Below, in pieces: positions 11,831 through 23,699 of a stretch of DNA of 64,000 bases. The stretch's first letter is position 1; the number at the start of each line of letters is the position of its first letter. A program made the translations under genes and the position numbers. The notes under the pieces are model-generated. The model ran no database searches and had not been told where the DNA came from. It worked only from the letters and a program-made list of their open reading frames with translations. The DNA is from Elmis aenea. Lineage: Eukaryota; Arthropoda; Insecta; Coleoptera; Elmidae. The stretch spans positions 2,976,001 through 3,040,000 of the forward strand of contig OX393578.1 in NCBI GenBank assembly GCA_947652605.1, in the 5' to 3' direction.

Positions 11831-13969
11831 CAAAGAGAGTGATGGAGCCAAACTTGTACACTTACAAGCAGTTTAAATTGGCCAATGATTTAAAATCTGG
11901 AGGACCTCTGATAAAGAAATAGAAACCGCTATGGAGGAATAATATACAGACCTGTCACAAGATTTTCTTGTCTGGGATAACTTAGTTGGAAAAACACTAA
12001 CAATAAAATTTGATTTAGGCTCATGTTCCTTTTTTCATCGCTAGGTAGATAACTTATGAATTTGTTCTCGTATTTTCTTCGAAAAAAAAGCCTGTAGGAT
12101 AAATTAGTCTAAATTGTACAGTTCCTTAAAACGTAACCCCTTAATATTTAAAGTTTTTGCTAATCTGTCTTTATTCATGAGTATTTATACATGTGTGCAA
12201 GTGGCACGGAGTGTTTTATTACACTATTGGTATTTAATTTTTCTGTAACGCAGATCTAAACAGGTTCATAACCGCGGATATAACGTATTTCGTCATTATT
12301 TTGTTAAAACTTATTTTACTACCTCTGTAATGATACAAACATTGCCATCATGCCATCCCAACCTCAACCAACTCTTAAAACATAAATTTTGCAATAACGT
12401 TGAGTTCCGCATATTGTTTCTCGATTTTTATAGTCGTTATGTTAAAAGTTTAAATACCCGATAACCACAAACGGAATATTGAAAATACAACTCTTTAATT
12501 ATATGCTTTGTTCTCAATCATCTAGCAGACATCTTTCAATACCAAATGTAAACTATGTAAAACTGCAAAAAATCCCATACATTAATAAAGGACAAGCCAC
12601 TTTTAAAGCCCTTAAGGACAAAACGTAGGAAGTGTTATTGTTTGAAGGATAATTTAATTTGTAATGCAAAAAATGCAAATACACGAAAGATAACAAACCT
12701 TTTGTGTGAGCTAAATTTCGTTTAAGGGCAATCCAAATTATAATATTTAGTTACGCAAAACTTTACAAGTAAAGGCATCCTTTATGTGTGAGTTTACATA
12801 AAAATCGTAAACATGGAATCAAAAATTATGTAAATTCCGTTTTTACTGGAATCTGTTTTCGGTGTTAAAAATTTCGATGTGTTTAAACAATTTTTTTGTA
12901 CAATTTTACTACCAATATTTTTCACATAATTCGCATACTATTCGGGTAAACATTTTTTTAAATGGTGTGTAATTTACAATATTCCCTTACGTGTTGTGCG
13001 TTTAACATTCTTTATCAAGATGGCCATTGACGTATCTTCTGCCACCTGACAAGAGTTGAATTATTAACGAAGTGTTCTGCCTAAAGTTTGTTCTGTGCTT
13101 ACTTTTGTGGGGAGCCCATAAATTTTCTAATCTCTAACTAAATGTGTCGTGTGTCAAGTAATGAAAAGACCGATTGACAAACACTGCCGCAGGTGTATAG
13201 TGATAAACGGAAGGAAGTAATACGATAAGAGGGATAAAGGATAAAATATGCTCTGTATGGACCAGAGCAGAAAAAGAAAACTTTCGTATATGATACGTCC
13301 GTTTTGGGTAAAGACATTTTTGTAATTCTTAATTTTGTTGTGGCATAATCACGTTGGGTCGTATTTTGCGTTTTGATATTTTTTTAAGAACCTAGATTTT
13401 ATAAGTAATAAATTTGAGCGGGAATTTAATTAGAAAATTATGCACCACTGCTGCACGAACAAAAATTATTTTGCAATATAGTCCCCCTGCATATGAATTC
13501 ACTCGCGTTATCAATTAGGATTCCTTGAAAGAACTTTTTGGCTGTATATTTACCAAATCCAGAACAGCTATGCCAAATTCGTTCATTAAATAATGAAATA
13601 ATGTTTAAAAATATTTTTTATGGCTCTTCAAATTTTTTTAAAATTTGCGATTATGCTTTGCAAAAACTTTAAAAAAAAGTTAATGGTTTTTGTTTTGTTG
13701 GGAGATTTATTAATAAATGTCTAGGCAATGCGTAACGACTACTAATTTGTTCAGAAAAATATTCTTTATGGTCCTTCAATAGGTACTCGGAAAATTCTTT
13801 GCAATTTTGTTTTTTATTAAGGAACTATTGTTTGTAGATTTAACAATACCTAGGCAACCCAAAATCAGGAATTGACGAAATTCGTACCCCTAAGTTAACC
13901 ATGAGCTGTAATCAATACTATTACAAATACATTACACCGTAGGGTGTAGAAAGGTAACAGATTATTATA
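11831..13969. other. AT-rich spacer
   Basis: No gene recognised. The segment near 13590-13860 carries scraps of the dispersed AT-rich repeat seen at 680-1033. Confidence 0.5.
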
Positions 13970-14576
13970 CAGGGTGTGTATAAATTGGAGGAAGCGCTAC
14001 ACGTGGCGATGTTCTTCGTAAAATTCTAAGTCGAAAATCTTAATACAAAAATGTTGTACCATGCTTGCTGTGTCTGCAAGAGGACATTTAGTCCTTTAAT
14101 AAGCGTTATTATTTAATATTTTTTAATGAAAAAGCTGCGATTTGGAATAAAAATAAATTTTCAATAATATTTTTTTCTAGATATTGTTTTTCCTTTAAAA
14201 AATTGGTGTTGAAAATATGTTAATCACTGATTTGAATGAAAATAATACACATGGCAAAATTGTCATTGCTGTCATCTCTGTTTTCTCGTAATTATTTATA
14301 GTTTGTGTTAGACGATACCTAAAAGTTTGCAGCTATGTTTACGAACTGAAGGCTTTCAGTTCGAACAAATATTATAAAAACCTAAGTAAAAATTGCTGAT
14401 AAAAAAATGTCCAAACGCAAATCGGATGATGCAAAGTAGCCAAATTTTTGTTTTTTTAAATGGTTCCTAAGGCCATAGGAAGCATGGTACAACATTTTTG
14501 TATTAAGATTTTCGACTTAGAATTTTACGAAGAACATCGTCACGTGTAGCGCTTCCGCCAATTTATACACACCCTG
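13970..14576. mobile_element. Non-autonomous element with ~115-bp terminal inverted repeats
   Basis: The left end CAGGGTGTGTATAAATTGG is matched in reverse complement by CCAATTTATACACACCCTG at the right. Similarity between the arms continues for roughly 115 bases (left to about 14085, right from about 14478), and TA flanks both sides, as in Tc1/mariner-type MITEs. The inverted match extends a few bases outside the TA (TTATTATA), so the duplication may be longer. The core is AT-rich and has no coding capacity. Confidence 0.88.
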
Positions 14577-15362
14577 TATAATAAGTTTTGTTTTTAAGGA
14601 CACACAGAATTAACGAGATAGTAATGATCTTTGTTAACACAAAATAATGGTAAGACATATTTAGAAATTTACCTAAAATATAACACTACCGAAAGACTTA
14701 AAAATTTAAGTTTGTGTGGTCTTAAATATTATTTCACAAAAAAACTGCTTGATTTGCTACATTATAGTAATAATTACAGATTTTTCGCTTTACTGTGTGA
14801 AAATTATTTTAAAGAATTAAACCCAATCGTTTGCAAATTTTAATTAAAACTTTCACGTAGGCATACTCCAACAAAACACAAACAAAAAAATCCCAACAAT
14901 GTTTCCCGTTCTCCGTAACACACGCGTTTATATAAATCAACTTCATTTTTCCTGATTACATTATATTTACAGCGTCGTAAAATCGTTATACGCAATTGTC
15001 GAATTTTTCCTCGGCGCATACAAAAAATCTCCATGTAAAATAGACAAATAATATAAAAAAATGACAGGTGTCTTTGACACTTGATACTTCATTAAACCAG
15101 AGATTTACAGACCCCAATAAACGATATCTGTTCGATATTACACGGTGGAGTGGAGTGGTCCATAAAAGTGCACATAAAAGTTTATGGCGCTATACTGGAG
15201 ATTGTTAGATATTACATTACTGTACATACGATACACACCTCATATTCCCACTTTTATCGTTCGTTTAATTACTATTGCTCGTAATGATTACGGATCTGAT
15301 CTAATTTCGTTACGAACTATACATACGACAATTAAAAGAATGAAACGCGAAAAATTTCGATG
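14577..15362. other. AT-rich spacer before the tRNA gene
   Basis: Two open frames of about 65-70 codons lie on opposite strands here. Neither has any recognisable motif, and the composition matches the AT-rich surroundings. Confidence 0.5.
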
Positions 15363-15371
15363 AAAAAAAAA
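15363..15371 (-). terminator. RNA polymerase III terminator of the tRNA-Ser gene
   Basis: A run of nine T on the minus strand begins three bases past the tRNA 3' end, which is the usual Pol III stop. Confidence 0.85.
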
Positions 15372-15373
15372 TA

Positions 15374-15455
15374 CGCTGCGAACAGGATTCGAACCTGTGC
15401 GGGCAAAGCCCATTTGATTTCGAGTCAAACTCCTTAACCACTCGGACATCGCAGC
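15374..15455 (-). tRNA. tRNA-Ser (anticodon CGA)
   Basis: The 82-nt minus-strand sequence folds as a class II tRNA. The acceptor stem GCTGCGA pairs with TCGCAGC and the discriminator is G. The anticodon stem TTTGA/TCAAA carries the loop CTCGAAA, so the anticodon is CGA, which reads UCG serine codons. A long variable arm (TGGGCTTTGCCC region) is typical of tRNA-Ser, and the T-arm holds the B-box GGTTCGAATCC (plus-strand positions 15385-15395). There is no intron, and no CCA is encoded, as expected in eukaryotes. Stems are intact, so it is probably functional. Confidence 0.96.
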
Positions 15456-16258
15456 TCTAGTTCTGAGACTTGGCTCTAACGCGTATACAACGCTGAGGCT
15501 ACTGGATTATCACTTTATTTAATATTTTATAACGCGCACATTAAACACATTTGATAACGATAATTAGAAGTGTTGGTATTGTTTAACACTCCGAATTGCA
15601 GCAATTACGCCTTGCATCCAAAACCTATACTTAGATCACCATAAAATTAGGAAATAATTGTTAAATTTGCGTAAAATTAATTCAAAGCTTATGTATTTGC
15701 TAGAAAGAAAAAAAAAGTTACGCTACAGGGACGCAATTACACTGCATCGTCGTATTTGGGCCCACTTTTTAGACAAGTGCCCAAAAGGTACATACCCTAC
15801 AATTTTTTTTAAAAGACTAATCATACTTAAAAATAATAACCACAGCTAAAATTCATACAATTCAAGCAATTATCCATCAAGGGAGTTTAACTTAGTTGTT
15901 TTTCCTTAAATAATTAAATAAAAGTGTGAATATTATGAGAGACTAGAAAAAATTAAATGTGTTAACAAATTTGTTCGTTTTATACCCCGGGGTCCTTTAT
16001 AAATTTTTTTAAACTACGCCTCTGTACTGTCAATTTTAATGCAAAATAAAGTGGTATACATTTTGGTATTTTTTATTTCGTAGCATGTGGAAAAATTAAA
16101 ATAAATACAACCAACTGAAGTCAATTTAACATTTCCTTGGCCCTTTAGTCTAGTTACTTCAATTTAAATATCAACCTGAACAGAGCAACAGACACAAATA
16201 CGTACGCACAATAGGACAGACTAAAATTATACATTAAATTTTGTTTTTAACCAAAGTA
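15456..16258. other. AT-rich spacer upstream of the tRNA gene
   Basis: The tRNA promoter elements are internal, so no external signal is expected. No other feature is recognised. Confidence 0.5.
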
Positions 16259-16981
16259 CAGGGTGGTCCACTTTTTTTATAGCAGGACTTTAACAGTCGA
16301 CACAAAAACGTATTTTAAATTTTATAAAAAAAGTAGTACGGCCCTGTTCAAAATCAAACTCAAATTTGTTTTTGGACAGAGCATTTTGTTCTAAACAAAA
16401 AGTGTCTCCAGACTTTTCTTCGTATCTGCCAGCGTTTAGCGCGAAATTTGGTTTATTTTACCATTTTCGCGAAAAATTTGCTCATAAAGACTTGCAATTT
16501 TCTCCCTCTCGCGATATTTTTAAATCGAATTTATGAGCAAATTTTTCACGAGAATAGTAAAATAAATCAAATTCCGCGCCAAACGGTAGCAGATACGAAG
16601 AAAAGTCAAGAGACGCTTTTTGTTTAGAATAAAACACTACCCAAAAACCAATTCTAGTTTGATTTTGAAAAGGGCCGTACTAGTTTTTTATAACATTTAT
16701 TGAAACTGAACCCCCACAACTCCGCCACTGGTTGCTTGTGGGGCTTGAAAGTTTAACCGATTGTGGTAACCTGTAAGGTGGTGCTGTATACCAAATTTGG
16801 TTTAAATATATCTACTGGTTAAGAGAAACGGTTAAACAAGATCGATATTTTTTCGAAAATTTCAACACCCTGTATCTTCAAAATGAAGCGTTTATGGACC
16901 CATGTTGATATGAAATATTCGCTTTAAAATAAGTTTTTGTATCGACTGTTAAAGTCCTGCTACAAAAAGTGGACCACCCTG
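16259..16981. mobile_element. TA-flanked inverted-repeat element (CAGGGTGGTCCAC ends)
   Basis: The left end CAGGGTGGTCCACTTTTT and the right end AAAAAGTGGACCACCCTG are inverted. The arms are similar for about 60 bases (ending near AACAGTCGA and its complement). TA lies on both sides. Termini and TA preference suggest a Tc1/mariner-superfamily non-autonomous element. A second, longer inverted repeat is nested inside (16321-16693). Confidence 0.88.
16321..16693. repeat. Nested long hairpin inside the 16.3-17.0 kb element
   Basis: Two arms of about 165 bases are inverted around a 41-base loop (16489-16529). Matching landmarks are AGTACGGCCCTG and its inverted partner GGGCCGTACT, and TTTGCTCATAAA against TTTATGAGCAAA. 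Divergence between the arms is modest. It could be a second foldback element inserted in the first, or an internal inverted duplication. Confidence 0.85.
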
Positions 16982-17783
16982 TATAATTGGTGTAAGTGAT
17001 TCGTTTGGTAGATACAGGGTGTATTTCCATAAAGATTTTGATATTTAGTTCATAAAATGTTTCATTTTTACATCGATCCATCAATTAAAAAATTGTTTCT
17101 GTTTAAAATCGTTTCAAATAACGATAATAGAAGATAGTTATGTTGCCTAAAACATTAAAAATTAACATTATCTCAAACGAAAATCGCACTTTCGCTGTGA
17201 TTAATTTCGCTGAAAGTTTTCAAATAACGTACGATTTTCGACCGCTTTTTTTTTTGTTGTTTCGGGGGTTCATAATATCGTGTGTTTCGCTAAACTCCAG
17301 CTTAGTTGGCTTATACGCTTGCACCTCATAATTATTGTCTGAGTTTAATGAAACTTTGCACGTTGTACATAGGTAGAGCTGATTAGATTTTCAGCTACCA
17401 GGACTTTCTATGAGGGTAACAAAACTGTCAAAACTGACGAAGCAACTAAAATTATGAAAACACCGCTCGGATACTGATCAAAATGTTTAATTTCCTGCAA
17501 AATTATTTATTTATAAGTGAAGTTGTTGCAATGATTTTGGGCAAATTTTAGACTGGGTGCAATCTTTTATTTAGTTTCCAATTTTGTTGTAAAACAATTC
17601 AAGAATCACGTGTTAATTTTTCGACCACTTGATAATAAATTCAAATTTTTCAAAAAAAAATACAAATTGAATTTTGGCAATGGCAGAGCTAATTCAAAGA
17701 TTATAAAACAATCCAATAATACCCATTATTTAAAAGCCTTTGGAATCATGCAGATACATAACGCAAATAAAAATTGTTAAGAG
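16982..17783. other. AT-rich spacer
   Basis: A lone TACAGGGTGTATTTCC near 17015 looks like one end of another CAGGGTG element, but no partner end was found. Nothing else is recognised. Confidence 0.45.
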
Positions 17784-17791
17784 GTTATAAC

Positions 17792-18165
17792 CAGGAGTTT
17801 GGAGCAGTCCGCTTCGGCATCAAAATGCCTGCTCCAGCTCCGCTCCATGCTCCAAATATTGTTAACACTTTTGAAACAAGTTTATTAATTAAAAAATACG
17901 TTTTTAATTTTATCCTATATATGGAAGTTGGTCAAAAATTGCAATATTTGACCCTAACAAACAAATGAAGTTAAATAAATGTTTGAAAGAACAAATTATT
18001 CATTCTCAAAGGTTGAAAAAAAGAAAACAAAAGCAGTTTTTTTTTTTTAATTGTACATAATAAACTGGAGCAGTGCAGCAATCAAAATGATTTGCCCCGG
18101 ACTCCGCTCCTGCTCCGGGCAAAAACCCATTGCTCCACTGCTCCGTGCTTCGTTCCAAACCCCTG
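17792..18165. mobile_element. hAT-type MITE with perfect 8-bp target duplication
   Basis: A 374-base element starts CAGGAGTTTGGAGCA and ends CGTTCCAAACCCCTG, imperfect inverted ends. It is flanked by the exact duplication GTTATAAC (17784-17791 and 18166-18173). Its subterminal parts are rich in GCTCC/GGAGC motifs on both strands. It has no transposase. The open frame across its left half is a chance product. Confidence 0.9.
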
Positions 18166-18462
18166 GTTATAACTATTTAAGATTTTCCAACTTCTAATTA
18201 ACAAATAAAAATTCTTACCTTTAGTTAGATGGGAATGATGGAGGTGAACAAATAAATCTCTACGACTGAAGAAAGTTGGGTCACTTTGTAGTCTTCATAT
18301 TATCAGATGTTGTAGTCCTTATCTACGCAAAACAAGAATAAAATTTTATTACCCAAAAGTCTTTAGCAACTTTTCTGTAAGACCTACCTTTCAAGTAATG
18401 GTTTTCTAAACGGGTTAGCACATATCCGGTGTTAATCTTTGCCTATACCAATTATAGAAGAC

Positions 18463-18600
18463 AATAAGACATGGTGAAACCTGGAACTTGAAAAATATGG
18501 CGAATACAATTAGACAGAGTAACAAAAAAATTGCCTGCTATACACTTTAACCTTTCGACAGCAAGAAATGAAGAAGTGGCCAGTTTTTTGGCCCAAAATT
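18463..18600 (+). mobile_element. Short LINE relic (GAETWTL region)
   Basis: The plus strand reads RHGETWNLKNMANTIRQ and onward, resembling the GAETWTLTKKxxNxIR segment in the C-terminal part of insect LINE ORFs, followed by a frameshifted remainder. Only about 130 bases can be aligned by eye. Confidence 0.4.
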
Positions 18601-18817
18601 TTTGAAAAGCATAGTTCATAACTTATTATTTCGATAATTTTACAAATTCAAAAAATACAGAAGTCTTGAAAGTTTAGGGTGCCTGTGATGTTAGCCGCCT
18701 AAGCTACCTAAATACCCCTAGATAACCGCCCTAAAAAACGACCGAAGGACATACGCACGCATCGACAGAGCGACACTTAAACCGCCAAGACTGCTGTGTG
18801 GATGCTTCTGCCGAAAG

Positions 18818-19176
18818 TTAAAGGTACGGGTCAAACTAAACAAAATCAACACAGTCAACAAACAAAAGCTTTGTTGCTACCTTATTCTCCAACTCTTCTT
18901 TTTTCGCACTAATGGGACCTACCTGAAACAAGAAGAAAAAATTATTATTTGCTGCATTTACAAGAGCACAATTATTAGTACTACCTTGTCGTGCATAGCC
19001 CGACGCGTTGTTCCTCGAGTTTGATCATGGACCATTCGCGTTGCCAACCATTCTTGCTCGTAAAATTGAAGTCTTCAATCAAACATAAAAATTCGATCCT
19101 TCCTTGTAACATCAAGATCGCTAGCTGTTCTTTTTTCCGACAAAGTTCATCCTAAGCAGTTGATAGCGTCAAGAAT
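18818..19176 (-). pseudogene. Three-exon, minus-strand gene fragment with two in-frame TGA codons
   Basis: On the minus strand an acceptor TTTTGTTTTAG is followed by a 192-base segment (19176-18985) ending CACGACAAG|GTAGTA. A 62-base intron follows, then a 42-base exon (18922-18881) after TTGTTTCAG, reading VGPISAKKEELENK and ending AAG|GTAGCA. A 45-base intron ends TTTGTTTAG, then FDPYL and a TAA at about 18818. All junctions are phase 0. The first exon is protein-like (TLSEKRTASDLDVTRKDRIF, later LQFYEQEWLATRMVHDQTRG) but has two TGA codons in frame. Introns of 45-62 bases are normal for beetles. I infer an unprocessed pseudogene, or the damaged 3' end of a real gene. The family was not recognised, and no 5' exon is visible. 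Confidence 0.4.
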
Positions 19177-19409
19177 CTAAAACAAAATAATAGGTTTAGT
19201 AAGAGTATAGTGATCAGTGTGCTGTTACTCAGACAAATATTTGGTAATACAGAAATTGTTTGTTGCTGTTTCAAAATTATTGTTATGCTGAGGAAAGACG
19301 CTGGTACCCCTGCCATAGTATTTTTTAATTTTATCTTGGCTAATTAAAAAATTACTAAGCACCCATTTTGGAAAAAGTCTTTGTAGCTTAAACCGATTTA
19401 GCATTAAAC

Positions 19410-19735
19410 GTGCTTACATTTTTTGTTGCCCAAAATTGGAAAATTTTGCAATGGCCTTCATATTTTTTTGAAAAAGTTAAAAACACCCTAAGCAATGCAT
19501 TTCTGCTTTTAGTTTGTTTAAAAATAGACGAAAACAATTTTTGGCAGCTACTAAAAGTTTTGAAAAAGTCCCAAGTGCATTTTTTTCTTGGCAAAATATG
19601 AAAAGTTTTGCTATGGTCTTCATATTTTGTAAGAATGTTAAAGACACTCTAAGCCGTGTATTTTTACCCTTTGTTAGGGTAGTAGGGTAAATAAAAAATT
19701 TAATTGCATGATTTGCTTAAATAGGAAAAAAAAAA
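19410..19735. repeat. Two diverged ~162-bp tandem copies
   Basis: ATTTTGCAATGGCCTTCATA near 19440 and GTTTTGCTATGGTCTTCATA near 19605 lie in the same order with CTTGGCAAAA-like and ACACNCTAAGC blocks. The open frames over this region are AT-rich and unconvincing. Confidence 0.6.
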
Positions 19736-22700
19736 TAAACGCGTAGAATCGGATTCGTATGGCCACATATTTTGGTCCAAAGTGTATAATTATAACTGCT
19801 AAGATTAAAATTCAGGAAATTTGATACTGCAAGAAGGCGTACAACTTCATACGGAAACGTCAATATTTAAACAAATTGCAATTTTATGTTAAACAAATAA
19901 AACGGTATACAAAACGCCTCAGCAGTAGTGACAAATTAATGATAAAAAAATTATAGGATATGTAACTGAGTGTTTACATAATGCACATGATAAATTATCC
20001 ATATAAATCATTGCTTAAACACAGGTAGATACAATCAAGAAAACTGTTAATAAACGCTTGATAAAATAAAGCTAAAATCAAATTAAAAAATTACGGTACT
20101 CATTTTGCATAATTACGAACATAAAACATTATAATGGTTGTTGTAAGGAACACTTTGTTTTAAGATATTTTTAAGCTACAATTTTTATTCATGTATTGAA
20201 TTATGAAGGAAATTCTACATCAGAATTGTGATTGTCACTTATATTTTACAAGAAACCCAGACGCTGAATATTTTTGCATTCCACACATACAAACCGTTGT
20301 TTATTGCTGTGAAACATCCCGATCTTTCAAGTGAAAAAGGCTTCATTTTAAAATTCCTGATGTAACCTTTCAAAAAATTATGAAACGCGTCAGCCGTCCA
20401 TATATTCGAGACCCGAAAAATTAATAATATTACATAAATAATAAACGTTTTTAGAGTGGAAACAAATGATATTAACAGGCCTCGTTGATAAAATTAATTA
20501 TTTATATTAAAATATCGATAATGGTTGTTTTAAATTAAACATTTAATTATTTTATTTAAATTTGTTTCATCGTTAACCGATCTTTGGAAGTTCATATAAT
20601 ATTTGCATGGTTTAGCCTTAATAAATTTTAATTATTATTGTGATTAATAAATGAGGGCCCCGCATCGGTTACCTTTGCTCGCTAAATTAATTTCTTTCAA
20701 TGTTGCGTACCTTGCATGGTATTGCTGTTACAGTTTACAAAATACACTTATTTTAATTAATAGTTATTGATGTACTACAGACTATGAGTGGTGAATTGGC
20801 AACCAATCGGACCTGCTTATTATTTTACCACAAGAAAATTTAAAATAGTACAGAAAAATAAGGGGAGATTAACCATTGAAATTCAAAGTCATTCAAATTA
20901 TGACTACGGAGTCAATTTTTATGCAAAATTGATACAAAATTAAGGTTATATAGGTCCACTAAAAATGGTGTTATTTTGTCTGAAGCATTATCAAGAATTG
21001 AGGCTATATATAGGTTTCTTGGAAATGATTGTTTTAATGTGTTATTTTTAACAACTCTTTACTTCATTTTTTTTCTTCAAATTAATTTACTTTAAATAAT
21101 TTGGACAAAATCGACGAAACATTAAGAATTTTTTAGGCTATAAATTCAATAAAAATCACCATGAAACAACTACAAGGATTATTACATATGCGTTGAAAAA
21201 TTATCGTAATTTAATGTGCATGTGTACCCACAAATATGGTTTCATATTTGTGTGTCGTTATAGGTAAGCAAGTGGGCGTGTTTACAGCGCCGTCTAATGT
21301 GGAATTCCGTAGACATCCCGGAGTTTTTGATTTTACAGATAACGCATACGACCACAAAAACATTTTATTGGTAGCTGATATGTAAATAAGTAACATTAAA
21401 ATTAATAACGAAAATAATATACGACACTACTTAACATTTTGAAAGTTAATTTTGGCGCGTCCCATGACTGCTAGCGCACAAAAGTGTTCTATCATTTTTT
21501 GCCCGAAATATTTGACGATGTTTATTGCGTGTGCAAAAAATTCACGAGAAAAAAACAGTCCTAAATTGATTTTTAGAGAAGCAATTCTTTATGATGACGT
21601 ACTATGAAAATAACTTGTTAATTGGTAGTAAGCCACGGAACTTGCGTTCAAGTGTCTTTTTTACGTATTCATTTGTTATTTATCACACTATTAAATATAT
21701 AAAATTGGCAGCTATCAAATGAACCAACTATAAATTCGGTATACTTAAATTTCATACACCAATATCAAGGCCCTACAAGGGGATTTCGTTTTTTTTTTCA
21801 TGAACTAGGAGTTATGCTATATTACACCCTAGCAATTTTTTTAAACAAAAATTCGAAAATGGTAAGATGGTGTTCAATGTTTGAAAAATGATGAAGATTT
21901 CTTAGGCAGTACAACTCTACCTTTAGTTTGTTGAAAAATTTTAAATCTGTCTGTCTGACAGTCAACGAGGGGAAAGCAAAATCTTGCTAAGATAAACATT
22001 CCAAACGAAACAGGGTTTTATGCTCATAACCAGAAACCTCTTTTAATTACGTATACATATATCTTCCACATGTTTTGCAACTATGTCATACTTTTTCCGC
22101 AAACTTGTTAACATCAAACACCATAAACCCAACATAACTGAATAAAATGCGTACGAAACGGTAAAAGCCAACCGTACGTTCCTCATGAATATGCAAATAA
22201 AATATTCATCCTGAAGATAATGTACGAATTAGCATATGATTTATGCAGCTGGTAATTCCTTTTGATTTAGAATCTTCTAAATAAAATAATTGCATTTTAA
22301 TAACTGTATAATTCAGTTGCAGTCAATGAAACCTATCAAACAGTCAAACACGTGCTCCCACATCGCGACATTTACTACAACACTGACGATTCATTATGAA
22401 TGGTTAATATCCGCTGTAAATTATTAATCTACTAACTTTTAACACTATCTGATAATCTAGCAGTTATAAATATCTATTAATGAATCTATATAAATTATAA
22501 CAAACAGTAAAATAGTAAGAGTACAATAATAAAATTGAAGCAGACTTTGATCTTGGCTCTAACTGTGGCTAACATGTAGCTAAGGTGTTGTATTTACGAC
22601 ACGCATTGGTTTATTACGATTTTTTTTAAAGAAGGTGTATAAATTTTATTTCTAAGTAGGCTAACAGAAAAACTTTAAAACAGGACTAGATAAATTAAAT

Positions 22701-22887
22701 TAAATCGCAGACCACTTAACATTAAAAAGGTATTAAAAACGTATATATGATTGCCAATCATAGTTTGTTTCACAATACTGTTCTTTGCCAAGCATTCTCA
22801 GACGTATAAAAATGAGGTGTTCAAGAAAAATTAAAGTTAAAACGCATAGGGACAAAACAGAAATGAAACCAATAGGGAAATCTTATA
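19736..22887. other. Long AT-rich spacer
   Basis: About 3.1 kb without recognisable genes, inverted repeats or transposase motifs. A 61-codon minus-strand frame (21396-21211) has no family features. Confidence 0.5.
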
Positions 22888-23560
22888 ATAATAATAATAA
22901 TAATCTTTATTTGTTCTGAATATCCCAAAAAAGGTGTAGAACTTGTCACAATAATAATTTACGTACATTACAAATAATATACATAGTTAATAAAAAAGAA
23001 AAAACACAGAAAAATGATATTTAAATATAACATTTTACAAAGTCAGCATCATTTAAATATTCGCTTACTCCATAGTAAGCTTTAGAAATCAGAACTTTTC
23101 TTAATTTCTTCTTCAATTCGCGGGTGGGAAGATTTATTATACTCTCAGGTGATGTGTTAAATTTATTATATATAGCAATAATTGTGGAGGCTACATTTTT
23201 TTGAAGATAGGTATATTTGAAACAATCGGGTTTTAGGTTTTTTTTATGTCGCGTATTGGCTGCATGATTTCTTATATTCTCTTCGAACAGATCTACATTA
23301 TTTTTTACGAACATGATGGCTTCGAGGATAAATAGACCGTAAAAGGTTAATATTTCGTTGTCACGAAAAGTTTCTTTGCAGTGATCTCGGTAGTTCAGGC
23401 CAAATATATTTCTTATACATCGCTTTTGTATAATGAAGAGGCGTTCTGAGTCACTAGCGTTACCCCAAAAAATTACAGCATAGCGTAACCTAGATTCGAC
23501 ATATGCATGATATGCAGTTTTGGCCGCGTTTGCCAATGAAACCAATGAAACGCAACATCC
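22888..23560 (-). mobile_element. 5'-truncated Jockey-like LINE, intact C-terminal frame
   Basis: The minus strand carries an uninterrupted frame to 23021 encoding a reverse-transcriptase C-terminal region: AYHAYVESRLRYAVIFWGNA, SERLFIIQKRCIRNIFGLNY, then HKKNLKPDCFKYTYLQKNVA and NLPTRELKKKL. This pattern is common in Jockey-superfamily ORF2 proteins. After the stop comes a short 3' UTR with AATAAA and a (TTA)n tail at about 22888-22905, the expected 3' terminus. The catalytic RT domain and endonuclease are absent. The frame continues to 23644, but the part above about 23560 does not look like LINE and probably belongs to older host sequence. The lack of stops suggests a fairly recent insertion. 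Confidence 0.85.
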
Positions 23561-23699
23561 AGGAGGCATAACTAAAATAGTTAGGTCATATCCATCAAAG
23601 GAAACAAAAAGGACTGTGACACCAAATTTTCCAGATGAACCCAAACGATTTTACGTGGAGATTTTTGATCCCACATAAGACATGGGTTTATTACTACAC

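Noticed and set aside
17774..17968. 64-codon frame
   Set aside because: Lies across the boundary and left half of a non-coding hAT MITE.
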